This document shows, one piece after another, positions 10,166-21,193 of a DNA stretch of 64,000 nt (its first letter is position 1; each line of letters begins with the position of its first letter). The position numbers and the translations under genes are program-made. Under the pieces are notes generated by a model, which saw only the letters and a list, made by a program, of their open reading frames with translations, searched no databases and was not told the origin of the DNA. The stretch spans positions 30,346,774 to 30,410,773 of the forward strand of contig OY294049.1 of the NCBI GenBank assembly GCA_958510825.1, in the 5' to 3' direction. Source of the stretch: Brachypterus glaber. Lineage: Eukaryota > Arthropoda > Insecta > Coleoptera > Kateretidae.

Positions 10166-12142
10166 GCATTCGACTATTTTTTTTTCGGTCCCATCACGAA
10201 ATTTTGTTGGAAGTACCCTAATTCCCTCAAAATTTTAGCCCTTAATATTAATATTAAGTAGTGGACCAAGGCATGTAAAGATTTCTCATTGAAAATACAC
10301 GTAAACTTTGATTTTTTTTCTTTAAATTTCTATAGCTTAGCGGCATTTTATGGTATCGCTTCGACCATAGACAGGTATTTCTCAAAATTGAATGCTCTAC
10401 AAAAGTGCCCATTGCGACATAATCATAACTCGTACTGGTGAGGTAGTTTGGGCCACCAAACCCAATTTTTTCATAAAATTTACGTTTTTCTTATCTCGTA
10501 ATTGACAAGAGCTACAATAAATATTCAAATGACAAACTTGTAGGAAATTGAATTTCCTACAAAAATGGTCCTTGGTACTAAATCGCTAACATCAATATTT
10601 CTTGAGATATTAAATTCTAGTTTTTCTTATTTCAAATTATTATCGAGTATCACGTCAAATTATAAAAAATCGTTATTTCATTATACATCACTATCTCAAG
10701 AAATATTGATGTTAGCTATTTAGTGCCAAGCACCATTTTTGTAGGAAATTAAATTTCCTACAAGTTTGTCATTTGAATATTTTTTGTAGCTCTTGTCAAT
10801 TACGAGATAAGGACAGAAAAACGTAAATTTTATGAAAAAATTGGGTTTGGTGGCCCAAACTACCTCACCAGTACTGTAACGGTTTTAAATTTACCGCTTA
10901 GCATTGCGCCATCTTTGGTACAATTGTCGTATTTTTATACAAGTTATGATTAGTAATGACCTCTATCGGTAAAGTTGTTAAGTACTTATCGATATTGCCC
11001 TCTGTTGAACAATGTATTATTTATTGATTTAGTTCAATAATTTATCGATAATTTATTATCGATTTGGTCGCTAGTGAACTTTTCAGTTAAGAATGTCCTT
11101 TTTTTTATTCAGTACTTTGTAACTTTATAAACTGGCATAAATTTTTGTGATCTAAATTTATCTGTGAAAAGGATTAATTTTATGCCTTTATTTTGTTATC
11201 AATTCGAAGCCCTTTTCGTGCTGGTCATTAGGGACCTTATATTTGTTTGGCTTGGATTGTCGCTTTTGCGGATTTTCAGTTACAATTACTTAAAGGATTT
11301 ATGTTCCATATTATAATGGATTTTGGGATATTTCGAAGACCCTTTATTAATAAAGGGTTTCATATTTTGGAGTTTTATTTGGATTTTTTTGCTTTGGTGG
11401 TTATCTTGTTACGAACCATCAGAAGTACGCTGCTTGAATACTCAGTTTTGTCTATGTTCCTGCTTTTGCCTACTTGTGTCGCATAGATTGGCGATTGACT
11501 GCTTTTTGCACCAGCTGGAGATTCCGTAACCGCATCGAGCATTTACGATTGATGACAATCCGTAGGAAACCAGCTAAGTGTCATTTTATGATTTTACATT
11601 TATATCTAAATGCTATGAACCATCTAATTTCCGTAAATAGAACCTAATTATCGTGTATTTTGTGAACCCTATATATGCATATATTTGGTAAAGACCCTGT
11701 TCAATATCTTTCTTAGAAAAAATTATGTAACGTTTTAAAAACATTCGGTTGTTATTTGAAATAATATTATTTTTTATAGTAAATAATTATTGAGCTAGCC
11801 TTAGTTCTTCTTTTTTTTAAACAACATCAAAAAAAGGTCTCGTAGAAGAAAAAAAAAACGTTATAGTACGAGTTATGATTATGCCGCAATGGGCACTTTT
11901 GTAGAGCATTTAATTTTGAGAAATACCTGTCTATGGTCTAAGCGATGCCATAAAATGCCGCTAAGCTATAGAAATTTAAAGAAAAAAAAACAAAGTTTAC
12001 GTGTATTTTCAATGGGAAATCTTTACATGCCTTGGTCCACTACTTAATATTAATATTAAGGGCTAAAATTTTGATGGAATGTTTTTTAGGGTACTTCCAA
12101 CAAAATTTCGTGATGGGACCGAAAAAAAAAATAGTAGAAAAA
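10166..12142. mobile_element. Foldback element with ~275-bp terminal inverted repeats
   Basis: Left arm 10,166-10,441 is mirrored by 11,862-12,142. Landmarks include TTTTCGGTCCCATCACGAAA, CTTAATATTAATATTAAG, GGACCAAGGCATGTAAAG, GACCATAGACAGGTATTTCT and AAGTGCCCATTGCG, each found inverted in the other arm. The central 10,885-11,860 has no convincing transposase; ORFs of 68-79 aa there show no motif. A second palindrome is inserted at the inner edge of the left arm. It sits between copia gag and block B in the left arm only. Confidence 0.9.
10436..10871. mobile_element. Perfect-hairpin MITE (TGGTGAGGTAGTTTGGGCC ends)
   Basis: Two ~200-bp arms are nearly perfect inverted repeats. The ends are TGGTGAGGTAGTTTGGGCC and GGCCCAAACTACCTCACCA. 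Both sides also share AATTTTTTCATAAAATTTAC and ATCAATATTTCTTGAGATA inverted. The flanks are GTAC on each side, which may be a 4-bp TSD but is self-complementary and so ambiguous. The spacer is ~60 bp around 10,650. Confidence 0.88.
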
Positions 12143-12585
12143 AAAAGCACCCTAATGTATATCCTATATGTCTGTTCTCCTGTTATATATCATTTTGATG
12201 GCATTTCAGTATCATAATAGCATTTTGATCTCATTTAGATAGCTTTTTGATTGCATTTCGATGTTATTTTGATATTATTTGAGTGAGCATATCTGTAGCG
12301 TTTTCTGTAGTCCTGGTAGAAAGCTTAAAATAAATTTCCTCAACAGCATTTCTGTTGTACGGACTATATACACCTACACTGTTTCATGTTTTCCTATTAC
12401 AGAAGTTAAAATATTGTAATTGAAAACCCTTAAAATTCTTAGGAAAATCCTATTAAAATGCATTGACAACCTCGCAAAATCCTTAGTTTGAAGACTCAAA
12501 AAGATATCAAAATGCTATCAAATGCTATTAAAATAACATCGATGTTATTTTGATGACTTTAAGATGACATTTTAGGTTCTTTTTG
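12143..12585. other. Non-coding, ATTTTGATG-rich repeats
   Basis: Short direct and inverted repeats of CATTTTGATGGCATTT / GATGTTATTTTGAT type occupy both edges (12,189-12,290 and 12,500-12,590), suggesting a small degenerate TIR element. No ORF is seen. Confidence 0.45.
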
Positions 12586-12589
12586 ATGG

Positions 12590-13000
12590 CAGGGATGAAA
12601 TCGTAGGGTCTATTTTGTTGGCAGGGTTCTCCGAGAGGTTCGAACCAATGATAATGGCCATCGAACACTCAAGCATTAACATTGTTGTGATGTTAATGCT
12701 TGAGTGTTCGATGGCCAGTATTAAAACAAAACTATTGGAAATGGGATCTAATTCTACAGGAAAAAATGCAAACAGTGCATTTTCCAGTAAAGCAAATTGG
12801 CAACATGGTAGTTTTGGCGGTAATACTGGTTATGGTGGTGGCAGCAATGCAGGCGGTAGTAGTGTTGGTGACAAAAATGTTACTAATGTCAAAAAAGGTG
12901 TACAATGTTTTAAGTGTAAATAATTCAGTCATAATAGGGCAAAATGTCCTAATCGTAAACAATCTGATGATAAAATCAATTCATCTTCAGGCAAACTAAA
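12590..13000 (+). pseudogene. Copia gag 3' fragment, zinc knuckle broken
   Basis: The segment encodes the C-terminal part of a Ty1/copia Gag: a serum-like LLAGFSERFEPMIMAIEHS stretch, a Gly/Asn/Ser-rich linker and the beginning of a CCHC knuckle (CFKC), followed by an in-frame TAA, then sequence matching the rest of the knuckle and RAKCPNRK. Its inverted partner at 22,384-22,704 keeps the knuckle open. At 12,655-12,717 both copies share an odd palindrome where ATGCTTGAGTGTTCGATGGC is repeated inverted. Confidence 0.85.
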
Positions 13001-13455
13001 AATAAATTAGAAAAGTAGGTATTAGAACCGATACTAAACAATGTAAACACAGCTTAACCTTATCAAACCTTGCGTTAAGAACAAAATTTCAAGAAAAATT
13101 ACACAAATTCATCTATGACAATTGTATAAATATAAATAATTACCTTAAATCTCAGATTAATCGTAGAAACGATAGTCATATTAACATTAAATAGTTAAAA
13201 AGTAAATAAAAATTATAAACAAAAGTCGAATGACATGACTTAACCTACAAATTGCATAGCACAGACACACAGTAAGTCTATAGACAGAAAACGTGGCTCA
13301 AATGAAGCTGCCATCTATCGTTTGGGTTCAATATCAATAAGCATTACTTTTCACTGCCACTTTAAGACAAAGTTTTCGAAATTGCCCGCAGAATAAAGGA
13401 GCTTAAGGTCACCCGCCCCGCCCACAGACAAACAGAATTTATAAAACTCATACCC
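13001..13455. other. Insertion between copia gag and protease
   Basis: No coding potential is seen. In the opposite arm the flanking copia sequence (AACAAAACTCATCGAATGC) lacks this block, so it appears to be an extra insertion. Its last bases, ACCCCCGCCCC, interrupt AAAACTCAT and GAATGC of copia. Confidence 0.5.
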
Positions 13456-13459
13456 CCGC

Positions 13460-14157
13460 CCCGAATGCTTTCAATGCAGTATTTTCAAATGGTAATTTTA
13501 GCAAAACCGATTGGTATGTAGACTCGGGGGCTTCTGTCCACCTGACAGCCAATCGAGAATAGGTAGAAAATACATCAAAAGAAAACAGCATCTGAGAAAT
13601 AATGATTGCCGATAAAAGAAAAATCGCAGTGATATGTACCGGAATTATGCACCTGAAAACCGTGGTAGGAAAGTCCAGTTTTGATATTACAGTAAGTAAT
13701 GTATCATATGTCCCTGAATTAACAACAAATTTGTTTTCAGTAAGCCAGCTGATTAAAAATGGTAATGATGTTAGATTCGAGACACTTTATAACAGAGAGA
13801 AGGCTTCTTAGCAGCTTTAGCTTCAGTTAGTGGTGACACCTAGCATCGTAGGCTTGGTCATATTAATTCTCAGTACATGAATATAATGAAAAATGGATTA
13901 GTGGATGGACTTACATACAAAGGAACAGCAAAAATTGATAAACAAACAGTCATGTGATGTGTGATGTGAAGGTAAGCAGTTAAAATTACCATTTTCACAT
14001 AAAGGTACACGTGCCACAAGTTTATTAGAAGTAATTCACGCTGATGTTTGTGGCCCGATGGAAAATATATCCATTGGTGGATTCAAATATTTTGTTATCT
14101 TCAAAGATGATTTTATCCGGATGGCCTTTTTGCATTTTATGAACACTAAAGATGAGA
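13460..14157 (+). pseudogene. Copia pol 5' fragment: protease and integrase N-part
   Basis: Translated pieces show the Ty1/copia aspartic protease core WYVDSGASVHLTAN (about 13,510-13,552) and a downstream protease tail with SVSQLIKNGNDVRFET. Next comes the gag-pre-integrase TWHRRLG-like segment (about 13,830-13,860), then the integrase start with HADVCGPMENISIGG and FKYFVIFKDDF (14,037-14,125). Stops and frameshifts after 13,560, 13,800 and 13,950 disable it. The fragment ends abruptly at 14,157, where its own protease region resumes in inverted orientation; integrase, RT and RNase H are missing. Confidence 0.9.
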
Positions 14158-14640
14158 TTTTTGAAACAAGCCTACGATGCCAGGTGTCACCACTAACTGA
14201 AGCTGAATCTGCTAACAAGCCTTCTTTCTGTTATAAAGTGTTTAATTTGTAGACACCATCCACAAGATCAGCTGTAGCCACTAATGTACTTTTAGCATTG
14301 TAAATCTTACATGTACTTGTCTCGAATCTAACATCATTACCATTTTTAATCAGCTGGCTTACTGACAACAAATTTGTTGTTAATTCAGGGATACTTGATA
14401 CATTACTTACTGTAATATCAAAACTGGACTTTCCCACCACGGTTTTCAGGTGCATAATTCCGGTACGTATCACTGCGATTTTTCTTTTATCGGCAATCAT
14501 TATTCCTCACATGCTGTTTTCTTTTAAAGTATTTTCTAGCTATTCTTGATTGGACAGAAGCCCCCGAGTCTACATACCAATCGGCTTTGCTAAAATTACC
14601 ATTTGAAAACACTGCATTGAAAGCATTCGATGAGTTTTGT
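14157..14640 (-). pseudogene. Inverted second copy of copia protease region
   Basis: Minus-strand translation repeats the protease tail (MIADKRKIAVIRTGIMHLKT, then VSQLIKNGNDVRFETS and a continuation VATADLVDGVYKLNTL missing from the plus copy), and further out WYVDSG-type codons near 14,570. The junction with the plus copy is at 14,157. The ~300-bp non-duplicated integrase part (13,860-14,157) is the loop of the whole 25-kb palindrome. Confidence 0.9.
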
Positions 14641-14698
14641 TGATTATCATTGATTATCATTGATTATTATTATTACACAACTGTACAAAATAGGCTCA

Positions 14699-15935
14699 AC
14701 TTTTTGCTCTGGGAAACGGAAAGTTGGACCTTATAGAGTTTTTTCTCCTGAGTCCGAATCTGCTTTCAGAATTTTTCCATCAGGTCACAATTTTGCGCAA
14801 AAAGCACATAAGTTTCAAAGTTTCGTAGAAAAGCCGTCTGTTGCAAGTAAATTAGGTCTAAGCTGAATTAATTTAATATGCTCAACTAGACTGAACATGC
14901 TGGTCAATACAGTTTTTTCTGCCAAATTCAAATATGTAATGAGATTTTTTGCAGCACGTAACAATTTTGCGCAAAAAGCGTATACGTTTCAAAATATCGT
15001 AAAAAGCCGTCTTTTGCAAGTAAATTAGGCCTTTTTGCACAAAATTGTTATGTGCTGCAAAAAATCTGATTACATATTTGAATTCAACCAGCACGTTTGA
15101 CCTAACTGAGCATATTATATAAAATTAGCTTAGGCGTAATTTACTTTAAAAAGACGGCTTTTTACTTTTACTATATTTTGAAACGTATACGCTTTTTGCG
15201 CAAAAATTGTTACGTGCTGCAAAAAATCTAATTACATATTCATATTCAGCAGAAAAAACTGTATTGACCAGCATGTTCAGTTTAGTTGAGCATATTAAAT
15301 TAATTTAGTTTAGGCCTTATTTACTTGCATTTTACGATATTTTGAAACGTATACTCTTTTTGCGCAAAATTGTTACGTGCTGCAAAAAATCTGATTACAT
15401 AAAAGCAGGAAACTTTAAATCACGGTTTGCTAAAAATCTGCACGTGATGGAAAAAATCTGAGTAAATATTTCAATTCCTCATGAAAATCTACGCTAAAAA
15501 ACACATTTCGTTTATGCAAATAACCATTTAAACTAATTTTAATTAAAAATAATAAATTTTGCAAATTTTCATATTAATTTTGATGTCTTAGTCACGTGAA
15601 CAGTCATGTACAAAAGTTGAGTTGAGTGGTTTTGGATAAAATAAGGGGCTTAACATAACTAGTTTTTTAGTCTGTATTTTAAAAGTTTTCATATTTTTTA
15701 TTTAATATACGCAAGGTTTAAGGTTAAAACTATAATTCGATATGATGATTATATAGAAATCTGTTAGGATAACAAAAATAGAGCCTTTCCAAAATGACGA
15801 ATTTAGCGCATATTTGGTTTATAAACGACTTTTGCACAAAATTGTGACGTGATGGAAAAATTCTGAAAGCAGATTCGGATTCGGGAGAAAAAACTCTACA
15901 AGGTCCAACTTACCGTTTTCCAGAGCAAAAAGTGT
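14699..15935. mobile_element. Foldback element with internal repeated units
   Basis: The left end CAACTTTTTGCTCTGGGAAA and ATTTTTCCATCAGGTCACAA are mirrored at 15,835-15,930. Inside, a unit with GCGCAAAAAGCGTATACGTT, TTGCAAGTAAATTAGGCC and TTACGTGCTGCAAAAAATCT recurs at least four times in both orientations between 14,800 and 15,400. ORFs (14,660-14,866; 14,882-15,094) show no domain. The flanks are copies of TTATCATTGATTAT, the sequence it inserted into. Confidence 0.85.
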
Positions 15936-16049
15936 GTTGCATTGTGTTATCATTGATTATAATTATCATTCATTCTGGAAAAATTCACCAAAGTAACGTA
16001 AAAAAAACAGCCTCTGACAACAAATAAAATAAACGAAAGTAATGAAATT

Positions 16050-17619
16050 TTGGAAAATAACCTTCTTTTAGTTTTTTTTTCCACTTTAGAATCATCAGTT
16101 CCTCTTTTAAAAAGACTTCCGAAGAGAGCTAGACCTACTATAGCAGAAGAACTTAAAATTTTACTTAATAAATGTGTATCTTCCAACGACTATTCTTCCT
16201 GGATAATGATTTTTTTATTCCCTTATGCCGTTTTTCAACTTCCAAAAAATTCAAAATCAAATCGAAAATTATCTTTAACCTCTTTAGTAAAGGAAAATTT
16301 AAATAAATGGAAAAAAAATAAAGTCCTACCCTTAAAACTGTACACAAGGAAAGCGAAAACATTAATTCATTGACAAAGTCGAATCAAAAATGTCAGAAGG
16401 TGATGTGAAAGGGGCAATCAGAATCTTGTGTTCCGAAGACACACTTGCCCCAAAAAATGAAGACTCACAAAAAAAAATACAAGAAAAGAACCCAAGTCCT
16501 GAAGAAAATCCAAAATTTCCAGATCCACTGGAAGAACAAACTCCTGTCGATATATCTGTGCAAGAAATTAAAAAGGCAATTTTGTCATTCAAACCTGGTT
16601 CTTCAGGGGGTATCGACTCGCTGAGACTGCAACATCTTAAGGATTTGATCGCCGAGGATCTTGGTATTTATTCATCAAATATTCTTCTTTCTTTGGCATC
16701 TTTTACTAATCACATTTATAAGGGCTTAATACCACAGGAAATTTGCCCTATTTTTTATGGTGCTACTCTCTGTGTTTTTAATAAAAATAATGGCGGTATA
16801 CGACCAATTGCGGTGGGTTTTTGCCTCAGACGTTTAATTGCTAAAGTAATGTGCTCTCATATATATAGTATTTTAGGAGACACCTTTCGACCAAATCAAC
16901 TCGGATTTGGAACCAAGGTTGGAGCTGAAACAGTAACACATGCAGTTCGTCGATATATAAAGTTTAAACATTTAACAGATAAGGTTATTCCTAAAATAGA
17001 TTACATAAATGCTTTTAATATGATTAAAAGAGAGGTCATTCTAGCAAAAGTTAAAGAGATTTTTCCAGAATTTTTTCCCTTTATTTTACAATGTTACAAA
17101 GATTCTCCATTTCTTTCTTTCGGTAAAAATTGTATCCTTTCACAAAGAGGGGTCCAACAGGGCGACCCCCTCGGACCCCCCTGATTCTGTCTAGTAATCA
17201 ACTCAATAGTTAAATCAATTATGTCTGAAATCAATTTATGGTATTTAGATGATGGAACTATTGCAGGAGATCCAGACACTGTCTTAAGTGACTTTAAAAA
17301 AATTATTAAAATGAGCTCGGAATTAGGACTAAACCTAAACTTTAAAAAATGTGAACTTTCAGTTATTTCATCAAATAAAGACTTTACATCGATATATTCT
17401 AAATTTAGTGCTATAGCTCCAGAAATTTTACAAGTACCTATTAATTCTTTTAATTTACTAGGTTGTCCCTTTTCAAACGATACAATTACTGAAACAATAA
17501 ATTCAAAACTTGCGTTTTTAAATCGCCTTTCCGATAATTTAAAACTTCTTCATCATCATACTGCCTACTTCCTACTTAAACATTCCTTTTCTATACCCCG
17601 CATTTCTTACCTTCTTTGA
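16050..17619 (+). pseudogene. Non-LTR retrotransposon RT, 5' part (restriction-endonuclease type)
   Basis: Three ORFs make one reverse transcriptase reading. 16,050-16,373 has the N-terminal segment with LKRLPKRARPTIAEEL and LFPYAVFQLP. 16,390-17,184 has RT fingers and palm: GSSGGIDSLRLQHLKDL, GGIRPIAVG, NQLGFG, PKIDYINAFN and RGVQQGDPLGP. 17,221-17,619 has the catalytic box WYLDDG (about 17,241-17,258) and thumb. The first two are separated by a frameshift near 16,375; the last two are in the same frame but split by a TGA at 17,182. The coding region is cut at 17,620 by a foldback and resumes at 19,966 with CWNDVSSLSK. It matches the animal RT family with HLKDL and GVQQGDPLGP motifs that carries a C-terminal endonuclease. 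Confidence 0.88.
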
Positions 17620-17634
17620 TGCGCCCCTTGTTGG

Positions 17635-19956
17635 GGGTCGGTCAAGTTAGCCCCCCCCCCCCCCCAGTTAAAACTTAGGGTCGAAAAATACATGGGTAGT
17701 TTGCACACAACTTGCACAACCTTGCACAACCAAAAAAAAAAGCTTGCGCACTAACCATTGGTTAATTATATGAAAAAAACCGTCGGGGGGGGGGTAACTT
17801 GACCTTAGCCCCCCCCCCAGTAAAAAAGTTAAAAATTTTCACTACAATCTAATAGTAAATAGCTTGCACAACCAAAATAAAAGCTTGCGCACCCTTAACA
17901 AGAGCTGTGAGGGGTAAAAAATGTTTACCGTTAAAAAAAAGCTTGCACAACTTTGCACAACCAAAATAAAAGCTTGCGCACCCTTAACAAGAGCGATGAG
18001 GGGTAAATAATGTTTACCGTCAGCCCCCCCCCAGAACTAAAATTGACCGAAAAATGTTGTAGTATGTTAAAAAAAAGCTTGCACAACCTTGCACAACCAA
18101 AATAAAAGCTTGCGCACCCTTAACAAGAGCGGTGAGGGGTAAATAATGTTTACCGTCAGCCCCCCCAGAACTAAAATTGACCGAAAAATGTTGTAGTATG
18201 TTAAAAAAAAGCTTGAACAACCTTGCACAACCAAAATAAAACCTTGCGCACCCTTAACAAGAGGGGTGAGTGGTAAATAATGTTTACCGTTAGCCCCCCA
18301 AAACTAAAATTGACCAAAAAATGTTGTAGTATAAATGTTTAAAAGCAGCTAGAGGCAGCTTGGGAGCTGGACTCTAACTGTGACTCACTCAACCCACAGC
18401 CTCAGAGGTTTGTAGATAGACTTAACTTCAAAGTGAGTCAAAGGTGTTAAAAGAAAGAATGATCATAGGTGAATGATATTTTATTTGAATAGAATTTGGT
18501 TTATATACAATTTAGAACTTAAGTGTTTTATTAATCTGCACGATTTAGCATTGACTATGTTTTATGTTTTTATATTGCTGTTCCTTGTAACCAAATTCTT
18601 CTTTTTTATACAAATATGTCTATTTTAAATAATGCCTGTTCAGGTTTTCTGAACATATTGCCGAGAGGCAAATAGGCACGGAAAAGCCCTGTTCAGGTTT
18701 TCTGAACATATTGCCGGGAGACAAATAGGCACGGAAAAGCCCTGTTCAGGTTTTCTGAACAATAAAATAAAAGCAAATGTACTTTTTAAGTAGCCTACAA
18801 TACTTTTTTTACGTAAATCAATAATTTGTTGACGGCAGTGGGTAGGTACTTAATTTATTTTTTTTAGTGACTCAAAAGTTTTTTTATTAAAAAGTTCTTT
18901 CTAATAAAATTTCCATTTTATTTATTTTGTTGTTGAAGATAAAAAATACACTGCCCAGTAAAAGAGCTTTTCCATTTTCTGGGGGGGGTGCTGACGATAA
19001 ACACTATTTACCCCCACCGCTCTTGTTAAGGGTGCGCATGCTTTTATTTTGGTTGTGCAAGGGACTTGTAATTAGATAGTAATAATTTTTTTAAACTTTT
19101 TTATTAAATAATAGTTCTGCGCGGGGCTGAAGGTAAACATTATTTACACCTCGTCGCTCTTGTTAAGCGTGCGCAAGCTTTTATTTTGTTTGTGCAAGGT
19201 TGTGCAAGCTTCTTTTTAATATACTACAACATTTTTCGGTCAATTTTCGTTCTGGGGGGGGGGGCTGACGGTAAACATTATTTACCCGTTAACGCTCATG
19301 TTAAGGGTGAGCAAGCTTTTATTTTGGTTGTGCAAGGTTGTGCAAGCTTTTTTTTTATATACTACAACATTTTTCGGTCAATTTTCGTTCTGGGGGAACT
19401 GACGGTAAACATTATTTACCCGTTACCGCTCTTGTTAAGGGTGCGCAAGCTTTTATTTTGGTTGTGCAAGCTTCTTTTTAATATACTACAACATTTTTCT
19501 GTCAATTTTCGTTCTGGGGGGGGGCTGACGGTAAACATTATTTACCCGTTAACGCTCATGTTAAGGGTGCGCAAGCTTTTATTTTGGTTGTGCATGGTTG
19601 TGCAAGCTTTTTTTTAACATACTACAACATTTTTCGGTCAATTTTAGTTCTGGGGGGGCTGACGGTAAACATTATTTACCCCTCACCGCTCTTGTTAAGG
19701 GTGCGCAAGCTTTTATTTTGGTTGTGCAAGGTTGTGCAAGCTATTTACTATTAGATTGTAGTGAAAAATTTTAACTTTTTTACTGGGGGGGGCTAAGGTC
19801 AAGTTAGCCCCCCCCCACGGTTTTTTCATATAATTAACCAATGGTTAGTGCGCAAGCTTTTTTTTTGGTTGTGCAAGGTTGTGCAAGTTGTGTGCAAACT
19901 ACCTATGTATTTGTTGACCCTAAGTTTTAACTGGGGGGGGCTAACTTGATCGACCC
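17635..19956. mobile_element. 2.3-kb foldback element splitting the RT gene
   Basis: Long inverted arms (17,635-18,340 and 19,010-19,956) start with GGGTCGGTCAAGTTAGC and end with its inverted form. Within the arms a ~135-bp unit is tandemly repeated (starts near 17,941, 18,076 and 18,211; and 19,193-19,730 on the other side). It is built on GCACAACCTTGCACAACC, GCTTGCGCACCCTTAACAAG and AATAATGTTTACCGTCAG and C/G homopolymers. The flanks repeat CCTTGTTGG (17,626-17,634 and 19,957-19,965), a TSD of about 9 bp whose exact length is blurred by C/G runs. Removing the element reconnects the RT frame. The centre has no transposase. Confidence 0.93.
18638..18768. repeat. Three tandem ~54-bp units inside the foldback
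   Basis: CCTGTTCAGGTTTTCTGAAC is followed by ATATTGCCGRGAGRCAAATA and GGCACGGAAAAG, repeated twice, and then a partial third copy. Each unit contains the hairpin GTTCAG...CTGAAC. It lies in the single-copy centre of the foldback. Confidence 0.9.
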
Positions 19957-19960
19957 CCTT

Positions 19961-21069
19961 GTTGGAATGATGTATCTTCTCTTTCAAAATATGATTCTAT
20001 TTTAAGAGAAACCCTTCAACATATATCAAATAGTAATATGAACGAAACTGCATGGCTACAGAGCACATTGCCTACCAAACTTGGTGGTCTAGGTATCCGA
20101 GATTCCTCCACCCTTTGTTTTTCCGCATTTCTTGGATCTGTCAGCGACGTCTCATATTTACTTGAACAAATTCTTCCCCAAAGCATATTATCTTCTTTGG
20201 ATTTAGATTTTAATCTGGCTTTAAATTCGTGGCGCGATCTTTATATGCTTGAAGATATTCCGGATGAGATGCCAAAGAGACAGAAAGATTTTGATGTAAT
20301 TTATTGTCAAGTCCTCCTCGATGTTCTTTTCTTAAGATGTCAAAATTCCAAAGATAAAGCGCGTCTTTTGGCTCTTCAAACTCCAGAAAGTAGTGACTGG
20401 CTAAATGCATTTCCTTCTGCTTCTCTAGGGAATTTTTTAGATAATTCCACTTTTCGTATTTCCATCGCCCTGAGAGTTGGTCTTCCTGTATGTCAACAGC
20501 ACACATGCACTTGTGGCGAAACAGTAGATACTTATGGCCTTCACGGGTTAAGCTGCAAAAAAAGTGCAGGTCGTCTGTCGAGGCACAGTATGATCAACGA
20601 TATTGTCAAGCGAGCTCTCATTACAGCGAAAATTCCCGCTGTTTTGGAGCCGCTTGGCATTTGTCGGAGTGATGGAAAGCGTGTAGATGGGATATCTATG
20701 ATTCCCTGGAGAGCCGGCAAGGCACTACTCTGGGATGCTACGTGCAGGCACACCTTAGCGGATTCCTACGTCAACCAAATGTCGGGAAAAGCGGGTGCGG
20801 CTGCACGAATAGCGGAAAATAATAAGCACAAAAAATACGAAGAGCTAAAGGATCGCTTTGTCTTTGTACCCTTTGCGGTGGAAACGTTTGGTCCTTGGAG
20901 TGATGAAGCTAAAGAGCTTATTACTAAAATTATTAAAAGCATACAATGCAAAAATTCTAAAAGCTTTATCACTCAGAGGGTTAGCGTAGCCATCCAAAGG
21001 GGAAATGCGGCCTCAGTACTAGGTACCTTAAAAGATGAGTCAGGTTTGGATGAAATTTTTTATATTTAA
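19961..21069 (+). CDS. Retrotransposon C-terminal domain, copy 1 (CCHC + endonuclease-like)
   Basis: An open frame of 343 codons from the ATG at 20,038, with coding continuing upstream to the foldback edge. It is the 3' half of the RT protein. A CxC-x9-H-x3-C zinc-binding motif (CTCG...LHGLSC, residues 157-173) is followed by residues resembling a restriction-like endonuclease core: KRVDGISMIPW and LLWDATCRHT, with Asp217 and Asp233 plus Lys/Gln further on. The C-terminus reads QRVSVAIQRGNAASVLGTL, typical of this element family. A ~110-bp AT-rich 3' UTR follows. In the wild-type arrangement it would be fused to the RT upstream. Confidence 0.85.
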
Positions 21070-21193
21070 TTATTAATTTCTATGTATTTTTTTTAATTTT
21101 AATTTTAAGTTATATTTATTTTATATTACCATTATTTTTATGTACACCGTTATATATGGTTATAAATCATTATATTGATTTTATCATCAGATT

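Noticed and set aside
11247..11529. Hydrophobic 68-79-aa ORFs in the 10.2-12.1-kb foldback as a membrane protein
   Set aside because: Two overlapping frames, Phe/Leu-rich as expected from T-rich DNA, no start context, no homology signal.
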